A DNA stretch of 38,509 nt from positions 1 to 38,509 of the forward strand of contig JAOPYO010000459.1 in assembly GCA_025964575.1 (NCBI GenBank), written 5' to 3'. A program made the position numbers and the translations under genes. Below, in pieces: positions 1 to 8,106 of this stretch; within the stretch, counting starts at the first letter, position 1, and the number at the start of each line of letters is the position of its first letter. Under the pieces are notes generated by a model. That model had not been told where the DNA came from. It saw only the letters and a list, made by a program, of their open reading frames with translations, and made no database searches. Source of the stretch: Actinomycetes bacterium (GTDB lineage: Bacteria > Actinomycetota > Actinomycetes > Streptosporangiales > Streptosporangiaceae).

Positions 1-241
1 CAATGAGCATCGCTTTGCGGTCCCCCAGCCGGGCCGCGAGAGCCCCGGCCGGTACATCCCCCAGGATCTGCCCCACACCCAGCAGAGCCAGCACCAGCCC
101 CGCCGTACCGACGGAGGCTCCGAGCGCGCGCCCACTCAGCGCAATCATGGGCGTGAGCGCGCCCATGCCGGTCTCGAAGATCAGAGCGGGCAGGAAGACC
201 GCCGGCGCCAAACTGGCGAGGGACACCGGTCGAGAACTCAC
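1..241 (-). CDS. MFS transporter, N-terminal part (runs off the window)
   Basis: This is the first 80 codons of a membrane transporter that continues beyond base 1. Two hydrophobic helices can be read, at about residues 10-30 and 42-62. They are followed by GDVPAGALAARLGDRKAM, which matches the Major Facilitator loop 2-3 signature (G-x3-D-R-x-G-R/K-R). The GTG at 241 is chosen because GCGAGG lies 9 nt upstream. An in-frame ATG at 295 would add 18 residues but has no ribosome binding site. The gene lies downstream of the large catabolic run on the same strand and may import a related substrate or export a product. The substrate cannot be read from this fragment. Confidence 0.8.
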   Translation of the reverse strand, partial: MSSRPVSLASLAPAVFLPALIFETGMGALTPMIALSGRALGASVGTAGLVLALLGVGQILGDVPAGALAARLGDRKAMLI

Positions 242-308
242 CTGCTTCGGCCTCGCTTCGAGAGTTGCCAGGTTTCGACACGTCCCGGCGATCATATTCG
301 GACAGGCA

Positions 309-334
309 TTCGCACCGATCCTGTCGGTGCCGAA
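309..334. repeat. stem-loop upstream of the MFS gene
   Basis: TTCGCACCGA and TCGGTGCCGAA form arms of about 10 bp around a TCCTG loop, with one bulged C. No T-run follows on either strand, so it could be a weak terminator for the upstream gene run or an operator. Part of the right arm belongs to an 18-base sequence found again at 20008-20025. Confidence 0.5.
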
Positions 335-396
335 AACAATGTAACCTGATGCGACCTGCGTGTATTCGTGGAAGACGCCGCCGAAACGATCATGCT

Positions 397-567
397 CTAG
401 AACACACACGTTGCTTTCAGTTTTCGAGCCCTGCAGGTCCAGGCCGCGATCGTGCGCACCTTGGCGATGATCCGGGCAATCTGCGGGCGCTGGGCATCGG
501 CGTCGTCGACGGCTCCCGACTCGATACCGTCCCCGGGCATAACAGTGATCGTGAATTCACGGCTCAC
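397..567 (-). pseudogene. stub of an isopropylmalate/tartrate dehydrogenase-type gene
   Basis: A 56-codon reading frame starts at a GTG that overlaps the TGA of the deacetylase gene by 4 nt. It begins VSREFTITVMPGDGIE, which strongly resembles the N-terminus of the isocitrate/isopropylmalate/tartrate dehydrogenase family (T-I-x-V-x-P-G-D-G-I-G). The family normally continues for about 340 residues. Here similarity stops after about 16 residues and the frame ends at a TAG after a basic, Cys-containing tail. I read this as the 5' end of a former last gene of the catabolic run, truncated by deletion. If so, the ancestral pathway included an oxidative decarboxylation of a hydroxy-acid. A true small protein is possible but less likely. 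Confidence 0.5.
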
Positions 568-1445
568 GAGCCGTCCTGCTGGGCGAGGAACCAGTCACAG
601 ATCTCGGATCCGGTAAGAAACACCGTGTCCTCACGCTGCTGGAGCAGGTTCAGGGTGTCGCGGAAGTACGGCAGCCGGTGACGGACTCCGACCAGGTGCG
701 GATGGATCGGCAGGCTGAGAACCATCGGATGACCTGCGCCCTCCTCGTCATAGGAGCGCAAGGTGTCGACCACACGGCGGTAGAGCTCTGGTGACGATTG
801 ACGCTCGACGGCATAGATGACGCTGTCATTGAGATCGAGTGAGTAGGGAACGGCCACTAGCGGCTTGGGCGTTGCCCGCAGCCAGACGGGCACGTCGTCG
901 AGCACCCAGTCACAGAGGTAATCGACGCCACACTCAGCTAGGACGTCCGGCGTATGAATCGTCTCTTGAAGTCCAGGGCCGAGCCAGCCACGGACCGGTC
1001 GGCCGGAAAAGCTCGTCAAATCGTCGAGTGCCTGCCGGATGACAGCGCGCTCGTCCGGCGCGTCAGTGAGCGCCTGCTGATCGACGCCGTGCCCTACGAA
1101 CTCCCAGCCGGTGTCCAGCAGCATTTCAGCCGCTTGCGGATAGGCGCTGATCACGCCTGCGTTCAGGTTGACACTGATCGCAAGCCCATACCGACTGATC
1201 AGTTCCACCAGGCGCGGAAGGCCGAGCCTCATTCCGTACTCGGCCCAGCTGAAGTTGGGCACGTCCGGAACGTGGTCGCGTCCGTGTGGCGGACTGATGA
1301 TCTTCCTGGGCATCGGGCGATCCAACGGCCAGTGCTCGACATTCAATGAGATGCTGACGATGATGTTCTTTCCCGGCTCGGGCGCCTGGAGCGGTGCCCG
1401 CTGTGTCCCGATCGCGTAGCTCACCCGCGGGTTCGACATGCTCAT
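564..1445 (-). CDS. polysaccharide deacetylase-fold hydrolase, PuuE/allantoinase-like
   Basis: The 293-residue product has the NodB/polysaccharide deacetylase fold of the cofactor-independent allantoinase (PuuE) branch. Visible marks are the N-terminal strand IVSISLNVEHW, the central WEFVGHGVDQQ (the conserved E-x3-HG), GWLGPG before the second half, and the C-terminal HPHLVGVRHRLPYF segment. Family members hydrolyse amide bonds in cyclic ureides or N-acetyl groups in the cytoplasm, and no signal peptide is present. The ATG overlaps the stop of the preceding PrpD gene by 4 nt, so translation is probably coupled. The context of other C-N hydrolases favours ring amide opening over sugar deacetylation. 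The actual substrate is unknown. Confidence 0.8.
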   Translation of the reverse strand: MSMSNPRVSYAIGTQRAPLQAPEPGKNIIVSISLNVEHWPLDRPMPRKIISPPHGRDHVPDVPNFSWAEYGMRLGLPRLVELISRYGLAISVNLNAGVISAYPQAAEMLLDTGWEFVGHGVDQQALTDAPDERAVIRQALDDLTSFSGRPVRGWLGPGLQETIHTPDVLAECGVDYLCDWVLDDVPVWLRATPKPLVAVPYSLDLNDSVIYAVERQSSPELYRRVVDTLRSYDEEGAGHPMVLSLPIHPHLVGVRHRLPYFRDTLNLLQQREDTVFLTGSEICDWFLAQQDGS

Positions 1446-2797
1446 GCCTCCCCGACCGCCGCGGTTGCAAGGTCGGCGATCAGCAGGTCGTCGCTGGCAT
1501 GCAAGGCGAACTCGGCGAACGAAGCCGCCTTCGCCGAACCGAGGACCGGTGCTGTGACGAGCCGAATCTTTCCCCGCAGTTGCTCGACGGTCATGGGCCG
1601 GTCCTTGCTGGCCGTCGCGTGCTCGACATGATGCCGGCGCCCTTCAACGCCGGCGATCTCGGCGAAGCACTCGTCCCGGGCGATCGACGGGTCGAGAGCG
1701 ACAGTAATGCGCCGTCTGAACTCGGCGATGTCAGGATCTGTGGCCCGGGCGTCCGAGAACTGATCAGGACCGCCGGCACCATCGATCAGTCCGACCGCGA
1801 AACAATGGTGAACGCTGAACTTGCTCTGTAGTCCGTCCCTCGGGTCGGCGATGCCCATGACATCAAGGACTACGGGATTGGTGCGCAGCCGAACCGCGTC
1901 CACGTCTTCGGCTCGAACGCCCGCCTGCCGGAGCTCGATGCCGGCGTCGATGACCGGATGGGACACGATGCCGCATGCATAGGGCTTGAACGCGTTGGAT
2001 TCAAGCTCCCAGGAAAGGCCCAGGTCCTGCACGATCGCCTCGGTGTCGGCATCGGTGGACGCGGTGCGCACGAACCCACGTCGGCCCTCGATCCCCGCCG
2101 GTGCCGAGGTGAATCCCATCGACGCGAGCAGCGCCGCCTCGACCCCGTCGTACGCAGCCTTGCCGGCGTGGAACGACTTGGTCATGGTGCCGAACGCGGC
2201 CTGCAGCCCGGCCGCTTCCGTGGCGGCGATGGCCAGTGCCATCTGCATCTGTCTGGGGCTGAGCCCGAGCAGGCGCCCAGCGGCGGCGGCGGCACCGAAA
2301 CGGCCGGTGGTGCCGGTGATATGCCAGCCACGGTCGAAATGCGTCCGCCCCAGTCCGACGCCGATCCGCAGGCTGATCTCCACGCCGAGCGCCACGGCAT
2401 CGATCACCTCGCCGAGGGTCGCGCCGGTGTGCTCGCCGACGGCGAGGGCGGCGGGGACGACCGGCGCGCCGGGATGGATGACGGTACCGAGGTGCGTGTC
2501 GTCGAAATCCTGGACGTGAGCGGCTATGCCGCCCAGCAGGGCGGCGACGGTCATGGATGTGCGCTCACTGCGACCCCAGAGCGTCGCCTGTGCGGGCAGG
2601 CCCGCCGCCGCGAAGGTCGTGTAGGCGCTGCGGTAGGCGTCCTCGGCGCTGCCACCGACCATGACGCCGAGGGCATTCGCGAACGTCGCGCGAGCGGAGT
2701 CCCGGACCCGCGGCGCCAAGCCGGTCGTCGAGATCGCGAACGCCGCCAGCTGCTCCGTGACAGCCGTTTGGGCACTCACCGTAGTCATGTCGCTCAT
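1442..2797 (-). CDS. MmgE/PrpD family protein (full length, copy 1)
   Basis: The 451 residues cover the whole MmgE/PrpD fold: a helical domain followed by a smaller alpha/beta domain from about residue 270. Family signatures are intact: HVQDFDDTH near residue 115, WHITGTTG near 180, GTMTKSFHAGKAA near 205, and KPYACGIVSHPVIDAG near 270. Known members include 2-methylcitrate dehydratase, cis-aconitate decarboxylase and iminodisuccinate epimerase, so a polycarboxylate-type substrate is expected. It is one of three full-length paralogues and one half-length paralogue in this gene run. Start and stop overlap both neighbours by 4 nt. Reaction and substrate cannot be told from the sequence. Confidence 0.88.
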   Translation of the reverse strand: MSDMTTVSAQTAVTEQLAAFAISTTGLAPRVRDSARATFANALGVMVGGSAEDAYRSAYTTFAAAGLPAQATLWGRSERTSMTVAALLGGIAAHVQDFDDTHLGTVIHPGAPVVPAALAVGEHTGATLGEVIDAVALGVEISLRIGVGLGRTHFDRGWHITGTTGRFGAAAAAGRLLGLSPRQMQMALAIAATEAAGLQAAFGTMTKSFHAGKAAYDGVEAALLASMGFTSAPAGIEGRRGFVRTASTDADTEAIVQDLGLSWELESNAFKPYACGIVSHPVIDAGIELRQAGVRAEDVDAVRLRTNPVVLDVMGIADPRDGLQSKFSVHHCFAVGLIDGAGGPDQFSDARATDPDIAEFRRRITVALDPSIARDECFAEIAGVEGRRHHVEHATASKDRPMTVEQLRGKIRLVTAPVLGSAKAASFAEFALHASDDLLIADLATAAVGEA

Positions 2798-4161
2798 GCA
2801 GCGCTCCTTTCGGGAACGATCGCTGAAGCGAGCCGGCGCAGGTCCGGCGACGTCGTCATCTCGGCGACGGCCGAGACCACATCGGCGCCGCGATCCGATA
2901 GCACCGGCTCAAGCAGGGCGTCTACCTTCGCCTGGACCTCGTCGCCGGTCAGCGGCCTGTCCAGGCTGCCGCGGGCGTGGTCGATGTCCACGGTTACGCT
3001 CGACCCGTCGTCCAACTCGGCCGTGACGCTCACCGCGTCCCGGGCGCAAGAGGGGGTCGGGACGAGCTCGGTATGGGATCGGATGTCGATGACGTCCTTT
3101 CCGCGAACCCGTTCGTCGGTGTAAGAGGCCAGACCGACTGTGTCGTCCAGCAGGCCAACCGCGAGACCGTGTATGGCGGAGAAACGTGCCTGCAGGCCGT
3201 CTGCGGGATCCAGGTTCCCCATCAGATCCGGCACCAGCGGATTGCAATGGACCAAGAGCCGGCGCACTCGGCGCACGTCCGTCCCGCGAGCACGCAACGC
3301 ACGACCGGCGTCGATGACCGGGTGGGCGACGATCCCGCATGGGTAGGGCTTGACCGCGTTGTCGAGCAGGTGCCAGGCCTCGCCGAGTCCTCGCATGACA
3401 ATCCGGTCATCGGACTCCGCTGCCAGGACGTGGAAGTAGCCGCGCGGAGCCTCCAGCGCGTCGTGCGGTCCGGTGAAGCCGTCCCGGGCGAGCAGCGCTG
3501 CGAACAAACCGTTGCCGGCCGCCTTGCCCACATGCAGGGCCTTGGTCATGGTGCCGAATCCCTCGCGCTGGCCGACGGTCGAGGACGCCGCGATTCCGAG
3601 CGCCGATGCCAGAGCCGGCTCATCGAGGCCCAGCAGGAGCCCGGCGGCGGCGGCCGCGCCGATCACGCCGGCGGTTCCGGTGATGTGCCAGCCCGCGTCG
3701 TAGTGCGACGGGGACATCGCCAAGCCAACTCGCAGTTGGACTTCGCAACCCCAGGTGAACGCGGCCAGCGCCGCCTTTCCCGATGCCTGCACGCTAAGGG
3801 CCAGCGGCAACACGGCCGCCAGGGTCGCCGCCGAAGGATGGATCACCGTGGCGAGGTGCGTGTCGTCGAAGTCGTCGACGTGGGCGGCGATCCCGATCGC
3901 CAACGCCGCCGAGGGCGGGTCCAGGCGCTCGACCCGTCCGGGAACCGGACAGGTTCCCGGACCGCCGACGAGCCGGCCGAGTTCGACGGCGTGCTGGACC
4001 GGAGCCTGGTCGGCCGCTGAGATCGCCAGCGCCAGCGCGTTGAGAAAGTGGGTCTTCGCATGCGAAATCACCGCATCGGGCAACTCGCCCTCACGCCTAG
4101 CGGCGAGCTCACGGGCGAGCGACACCGTGATCCCCGGCTCGGCAGAAGATGGTTTCTTCAT
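2794..4161 (-). CDS. MmgE/PrpD family protein (full length, copy 2)
   Basis: This is a second full-length paralogue of 455 residues. It carries HVDDFDDTHLATVIHP, WHITGTAGVIGAAAAAG, GTMTKALHVGKAAGNG and KPYPCGIVAHPVIDAG in the family order. The start is set at ATG 4161 because AAGGA sits 8 nt upstream. The open frame continues upstream, but only as an antisense-like Arg/Pro-rich extension into the intergenic and SDR region. It overlaps copy 1 by ATGA and is separated from the SDR stop by 49 nt, so the run may have a second entry or a re-initiation point here. Adjacent PrpD copies may form a heteromer or act on successive or stereoisomeric intermediates; that is inference. Confidence 0.88.
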   Translation of the reverse strand: MKKPSSAEPGITVSLARELAARREGELPDAVISHAKTHFLNALALAISAADQAPVQHAVELGRLVGGPGTCPVPGRVERLDPPSAALAIGIAAHVDDFDDTHLATVIHPSAATLAAVLPLALSVQASGKAALAAFTWGCEVQLRVGLAMSPSHYDAGWHITGTAGVIGAAAAAGLLLGLDEPALASALGIAASSTVGQREGFGTMTKALHVGKAAGNGLFAALLARDGFTGPHDALEAPRGYFHVLAAESDDRIVMRGLGEAWHLLDNAVKPYPCGIVAHPVIDAGRALRARGTDVRRVRRLLVHCNPLVPDLMGNLDPADGLQARFSAIHGLAVGLLDDTVGLASYTDERVRGKDVIDIRSHTELVPTPSCARDAVSVTAELDDGSSVTVDIDHARGSLDRPLTGDEVQAKVDALLEPVLSDRGADVVSAVAEMTTSPDLRRLASAIVPERSAA

Positions 4162-4210
4162 GTGTGGTGTCCTTAGAGATAAGAGGCGGACTAATCGGCA
4201 ACAGCCCCGC

Positions 4211-4933
4211 TTAGGGCATGACGTCCCCGCAGTTAGGGCCGAGGGTCTGCCCCACGTACAGGTTTCCGCCCGGGTCGCCGGCGAGCAGCACCGCGGTCGA
4301 GGCCACCTCTTCGGGCCGGCCGAAGCGCCCCAGGGGCAGCTGCTTGAGCTTGTCCGCCCGCCACTCACCAGTGATCGACGCGGTCATCGCCGTCTCAATG
4401 GGCCCGGGAGCGATGGCGTTGACCAGTACCCCGGAGGGAGCCAGTTCCAGGGCCAGCGACTTCGTCAGTCCGATCACGCCCGCCTTGGCGGCCGCGTAGT
4501 GGGAGAGATGGATGCCGCCCTTGATGCCCAGTTGGCTGGCGATATTGATGATCCGGCCGGAGCCGCGTGCCGCCATCCCTGGCGCGATCTCGCGGCATGT
4601 GAGGAAGACACCTCGCAACCCGACCTGGATCATCCGGTCGAAATCGTCGACAGTGATCTGCGCGAGCGGTGCCTCGTGCAGAACGCCGGCGCTGTTGACG
4701 AGGATGTCGATGCGCCCGGCGCGCTTGGCGAGCGCGCGGACGGACTCCTCGCTGCACACATCGACGAAGGCCGGTTCGGCACAGCACTCCTTCGCCACCC
4801 CGCTCAGCCGGTCCACCGCGCTGTCAGCGACGACGAGCGTCGCACCGGCCGCAGCGAAGGCTCGGGCGATCGCACCGCCGATACCTCCAGCCGCGCCCAC
4901 GATCAGGGCACGCTTTCCTTCCAGAGCGTTCAT
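4211..4933 (-). CDS. short-chain dehydrogenase/reductase (SDR)
   Basis: A classical SDR of 240 residues. The cofactor loop reads GAAGGIGGA near residues 13-21, NSAG lies near 85, the Ser region (NIASQ) near 137, and the catalytic Tyr-Lys pair appears as YAAAK near 150. The Asp after beta-2 (VVADS) suggests NAD(H) over NADP(H). The C-terminus is typical (LLAGDPGGNLYVGQTL) but ends CGDVMP instead of the usual DGG. The start overlaps the acetamidase-like gene by 4 nt. In this run it probably oxidises or reduces an alcohol/ketone intermediate of the same catabolic route. Confidence 0.9.
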   Translation of the reverse strand: MNALEGKRALIVGAAGGIGGAIARAFAAAGATLVVADSAVDRLSGVAKECCAEPAFVDVCSEESVRALAKRAGRIDILVNSAGVLHEAPLAQITVDDFDRMIQVGLRGVFLTCREIAPGMAARGSGRIINIASQLGIKGGIHLSHYAAAKAGVIGLTKSLALELAPSGVLVNAIAPGPIETAMTASITGEWRADKLKQLPLGRFGRPEEVASTAVLLAGDPGGNLYVGQTLGPNCGDVMP

Positions 4934-6078
4934 GCGCTCACCTGGTCGCCCGGTTCCGCGCCGACGAAGATCGCTGTGTCCACTGACGCACCCACGAGCA
5001 CGTTGGGCTTGTTGACGACTTCGAGAATCTCAAGATCCACCGCCACGCTGGAGATGACATACGCCTGTTGGGGCGTGAACCCGAGCTCGTGGACCAGATA
5101 GTCCTGCATCTGCAACAGCGCGTTCAGCGCCGCCACATTGATATCCATCTGGCGGTTGGCGCCCGATGGGTCGACCGGCAGCCCGGTGGTGACGACCCGG
5201 CTGCCCAGCCCCCGCGGCGGCGGGGCGGCCAGGATCACCGGGGCCGTCGGCTTCCACCGGCCGTCCTCCCTGGCGGAGCGGATGCGGCACGAGAACTGGA
5301 TCGTCGCGGGCATTTCGATGGCCTGACTGCAGACCTCTCCGTGCCCTTGCGCGTAGTGGGTGTCGCCGAAGGACAGCAGAGCGCCTTCCACCTGCACCGG
5401 CAGCAGGAGCCTGCTTCCGGTCCGAAGGTGTTTGGCGTCCATATTGCCGCCTGTCTCCCGCGGGGGGACTGTTCTCAGCCCCTCGCGGGCAACCCACTCG
5501 TCGCCGGGCACCGCGCTAACCCCGCTAGGGGCCAGGACGTCGCCACCGCTGTCGGCCAGCCGCGCCTCGCGCGCCGCGTAGGCACGCAGCATGTCGGCCG
5601 AAGGTGCGACGCCAACGACGCCGAGGAACGGGTCGGCGGGAATCCGGACGCCGGGAATCTGCGCCGAATGCGCGTAGCCGTCGTGCAGATTCCACTTGGC
5701 CAGAAACGGTCCGGTGACGTAATCCCGGAGCAGTCCAGCACCTGGGCGTACGCAGGTAAAGCCGAACCCGTGGTCGGTGATGCTGTGGATCTCGACCTCG
5801 AGCACGTCGCCGGGGCGCGCTCCGGTCACGTAGAACGGGCCGGTCAGCGGATGCCCCCGGCTCATATCCATGACCAGAATGTCGTCGTCCGTGCTGCGCG
5901 GCGTGATCTGGCGGTCAAGACCGTCACGCACGTCGGCCCAAACGCGCTCACCGGGTGCGATCACGGCGATCGGAGAGATCGAGGGATGCCAGCGGTTGTG
6001 GCCCCATCGACCGTCCTCGACGAGCGGGCGCTCCAGATCAAGGCTGACCGTCTGAACGACGGTTTGTACGTCACTCAT
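4930..6078 (-). CDS. acetamidase/formamidase family amidase
   Basis: The 382-residue product matches the FmdA/AmdA amidase family. Typical blocks are RGHPLTGPFYVTGARPGDVLEV near residue 75, the glycine-rich FGFTCVRPG near 105, and the metal-site segment GDTHYAQGHGEVCSQAIE near 235 (the family consensus has GDTHxAQGDGEVCG). These enzymes release ammonia from formamide, acetamide and related small amides in the cytoplasm. The start lies 8 nt inside the end of the cyclase gene, indicating coupled translation. The context suggests an acyclic amide produced by an upstream ring-opening step. The Asp-to-His change in the AQGDG block is a small oddity. Confidence 0.87.
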   Translation of the reverse strand: MSDVQTVVQTVSLDLERPLVEDGRWGHNRWHPSISPIAVIAPGERVWADVRDGLDRQITPRSTDDDILVMDMSRGHPLTGPFYVTGARPGDVLEVEIHSITDHGFGFTCVRPGAGLLRDYVTGPFLAKWNLHDGYAHSAQIPGVRIPADPFLGVVGVAPSADMLRAYAAREARLADSGGDVLAPSGVSAVPGDEWVAREGLRTVPPRETGGNMDAKHLRTGSRLLLPVQVEGALLSFGDTHYAQGHGEVCSQAIEMPATIQFSCRIRSAREDGRWKPTAPVILAAPPPRGLGSRVVTTGLPVDPSGANRQMDINVAALNALLQMQDYLVHELGFTPQQAYVISSVAVDLEILEVVNKPNVLVGASVDTAIFVGAEPGDQVSA

Positions 6079-7069
6079 CGTCCCCTCCGTGTTCGGGCCT
6101 CAACGGGATGGCGAGCGGACGCATCGGGCTGCCCGTCGCACCCCGAATCTTCAGGCAGGCGCCAACGAAGGCGAACTCGTACACCGAGTCGGCCGACAAC
6201 TCCTCCATGTTCACGAGCTCGATGATCGGAATTCCCGACTCGGTGAGTAGGAAGGTGTGCACGACCTGCCAGTTGACCTCGTCGGCGGACGGCCCCTGTT
6301 CGAATCCGAGGTTGTCGGCGCCGATCATGATGGCGCCCATGTCCGCGAGTGCTTTGGCTCCCTCGAGGTTCAGCCCGGGCTCGTTGGGGATGAAGCGCTC
6401 GTGGTCCGGCCAGACGCTCATCCGCCCGGAACGCACCAGGACGACGTCGCCGGGACGAACCTCGACACCCTGTCGGCGCATCGCCCCTTCGATGTCCGCG
6501 GCACCGATCCCGTAGGAGTCGGGAAGCATTGGAACTCCATGCAGTGCCGCGATGTCGAGCATGACTCCGCGAGAGATCACAGGCGGGTGCTGCTCGGCAC
6601 CGCAGACCCTCCAGTGCCGGCTGCCAAGATGCTCCTGCTCGGTGTAGCCGTTGTAGATGTGCCCGCACAAGCCCATGTGGTTGAGGGTGTCTACATGCGT
6701 ACCGCTGTGGGTGAACATGGAAATTGCGTCGCTGGTGCGACTGACCACCTGGTTCGACGCGAGGCCGACCCCCATGGGGTCGTCCAGAATCTCCCCGGTG
6801 GGCCGCGCGGTGAGCCAGATCTGGAAGGGCGGGTCTCCGGTGACCGTCCAGCTCGGCATGCCGATGAAGTACTCCACCGACAGGTCGTAGACCCGGCGAG
6901 GATCGACGCGCAGCAGAATGTTGGCGAGCTGCCCTGCCTTTAGTTCGTTGAGCCTGCCGATCTCGTCATCGGCGCCGTACGGACTCGGCATCACACTCGT
7001 CTTGTTGTTCACTACACTCCGATCGCTGATGACGGACTCCCGGAGAGCGTCCGCTTTACGCTCTGTCAC
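6071..7069 (-). CDS. cyclase-family hydrolase (kynurenine formamidase/isatin hydrolase-like)
   Basis: The 332-residue protein belongs to the metal-dependent cyclase family (PF04199 type). The hallmark HSGTHVDTLNHMG near residue 118 gives the H-x-G-T-H-x-D-x3-H metal site. Further family blocks are YDLSVEYFIGMPSW near 60, GDVVLVRSG near 210 and IGADNLGFEQ near 250. Members hydrolyse N-formyl-kynurenine, isatin and other cyclic or acyl amides. The GTG start overlaps the permease TGA by 4 nt. A later start at the MPSPYG methionine is possible because the first 25 residues are not family-like. Being first after the transporter genes, it is a candidate for the initial attack on the imported compound. 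Confidence 0.85.
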   Translation of the reverse strand: MTERKADALRESVISDRSVVNNKTSVMPSPYGADDEIGRLNELKAGQLANILLRVDPRRVYDLSVEYFIGMPSWTVTGDPPFQIWLTARPTGEILDDPMGVGLASNQVVSRTSDAISMFTHSGTHVDTLNHMGLCGHIYNGYTEQEHLGSRHWRVCGAEQHPPVISRGVMLDIAALHGVPMLPDSYGIGAADIEGAMRRQGVEVRPGDVVLVRSGRMSVWPDHERFIPNEPGLNLEGAKALADMGAIMIGADNLGFEQGPSADEVNWQVVHTFLLTESGIPIIELVNMEELSADSVYEFAFVGACLKIRGATGSPMRPLAIPLRPEHGGDDE

Positions 7070-8106
7070 TCGTTGCTCATCTCCGTACGGCCGCGGGCCA
7101 TCTGGCGCAGGACGACCGCCAGAATCAAGGCGGCGCCGTAGAACAGCTGCTGGACGAAGGCAGGCACTCCCAGCAGCTCGAGGCCGGTGATCCCCGAGAT
7201 CAGGAAGTAGACCGCGAAAAAAGTTCCCCAGGCGTTGAAGCGGCCGGGCCGGATGGCGGTGAAGCCCAGGAAGGCCGCGGCGAACGCCGGGAGCAGGAAC
7301 GAGAACGCCGAACTGGGGTCGGCGGTACCGGTCGTGCCGACGTACACCAGCCCGGCGAGGGAACTGACGAACGCCGAGGCCATCAGCGCGGTCACGCGCA
7401 CCCGGTTGACCCGGATCCCGCTGAGCCGGGCGACGTCGCGGCCACGGCCGGTGAACAGAAGTTGGCGGCCGTACACGGTCTGCTCGAACAGGAACCAGAG
7501 CCCAGCGGTGACCGCGATCGCGTAGTAGAACTCGAGCGGGATACCGAGCAGGCTGGTCCCGACCACGGCGTTGACCAGCCCGGTCGACACTCCGCTGACG
7601 GTCTGGGAGTTACTGATCCACAGCACGACTCCGGACAGCAAGGTCTGGGATCCCAGCGTCACGATCAGCGAGTCGATCCCGAAGATGGTGACGACCAGGC
7701 CGTTGAACAGGCCGACCAGGACGCTCACCACGATCGCGACGGCGATGGCGGCGGCGATCGGCCAGCCGTGTTGTCCGTTGAGCACCGCAACGATCATCGA
7801 GGTGAGCGCCGTCACACCGCCGACGGACAGGTCGTAGTCCCCGGCTGTCAGAGGGATGATCAGCGCCAGCGTCACCACGACCAGGACTGCCTGGGAACCG
7901 AAGATGTTCGCCATGTTCCCGACCGACAAGAAATTGCCCGGCTCGATGGCAGAGAAAATCGCGATGACGACCGCCCAGGCGATGAGGATCCCGAACCGCT
8001 CGATGAGCGACTTGGCGGCGCCGCCGCGCGTCAGGGAACCAGGGTGCTCCCGCTTGGGCGGTCCGCCGTTCTCGGCGGTGGCTGTCTCAGAGGTGTAGTT
8101 ACTCAC
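7066..8106 (-). CDS. ABC importer permease, RbsC type
   Basis: A 346-residue integral membrane protein with 8-10 hydrophobic helices. It matches the permeases of ribose/branched-chain-type importers (BPD_transp_2). Recognisable parts are ANIFGSQAVLVVVTLALIIPLTAGDYDLSVG in the second helix region, where PLTAGDYDLSVG is the family signature, and GIDSLIVTLGSQTLLSG further on. GTG 8106 is chosen because GGAGG lies 7 nt upstream. It lies within the end of the ATPase gene (8-nt overlap), and a more upstream GTG at 8142 lacks a binding site. It forms an importer with the ATPase and lipoprotein encoded just upstream. Confidence 0.9.
   Translation of the reverse strand: MSNYTSETATAENGGPPKREHPGSLTRGGAAKSLIERFGILIAWAVVIAIFSAIEPGNFLSVGNMANIFGSQAVLVVVTLALIIPLTAGDYDLSVGGVTALTSMIVAVLNGQHGWPIAAAIAVAIVVSVLVGLFNGLVVTIFGIDSLIVTLGSQTLLSGVVLWISNSQTVSGVSTGLVNAVVGTSLLGIPLEFYYAIAVTAGLWFLFEQTVYGRQLLFTGRGRDVARLSGIRVNRVRVTALMASAFVSSLAGLVYVGTTGTADPSSAFSFLLPAFAAAFLGFTAIRPGRFNAWGTFFAVYFLISGITGLELLGVPAFVQQLFYGAALILAVVLRQMARGRTEMSNE

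Noticed and set aside
1958-3124. 388-codon plus-strand frame
   Set aside because: It is the opposite-strand shadow of two PrpD genes with an Arg/Gly-rich sequence and no domain.
2794-4368. Longer version of PrpD copy 2 starting at 4368
   Set aside because: The extra 69 residues lie antisense-like in the SDR gene and lack family similarity; ATG 4161 has a good ribosome binding site.
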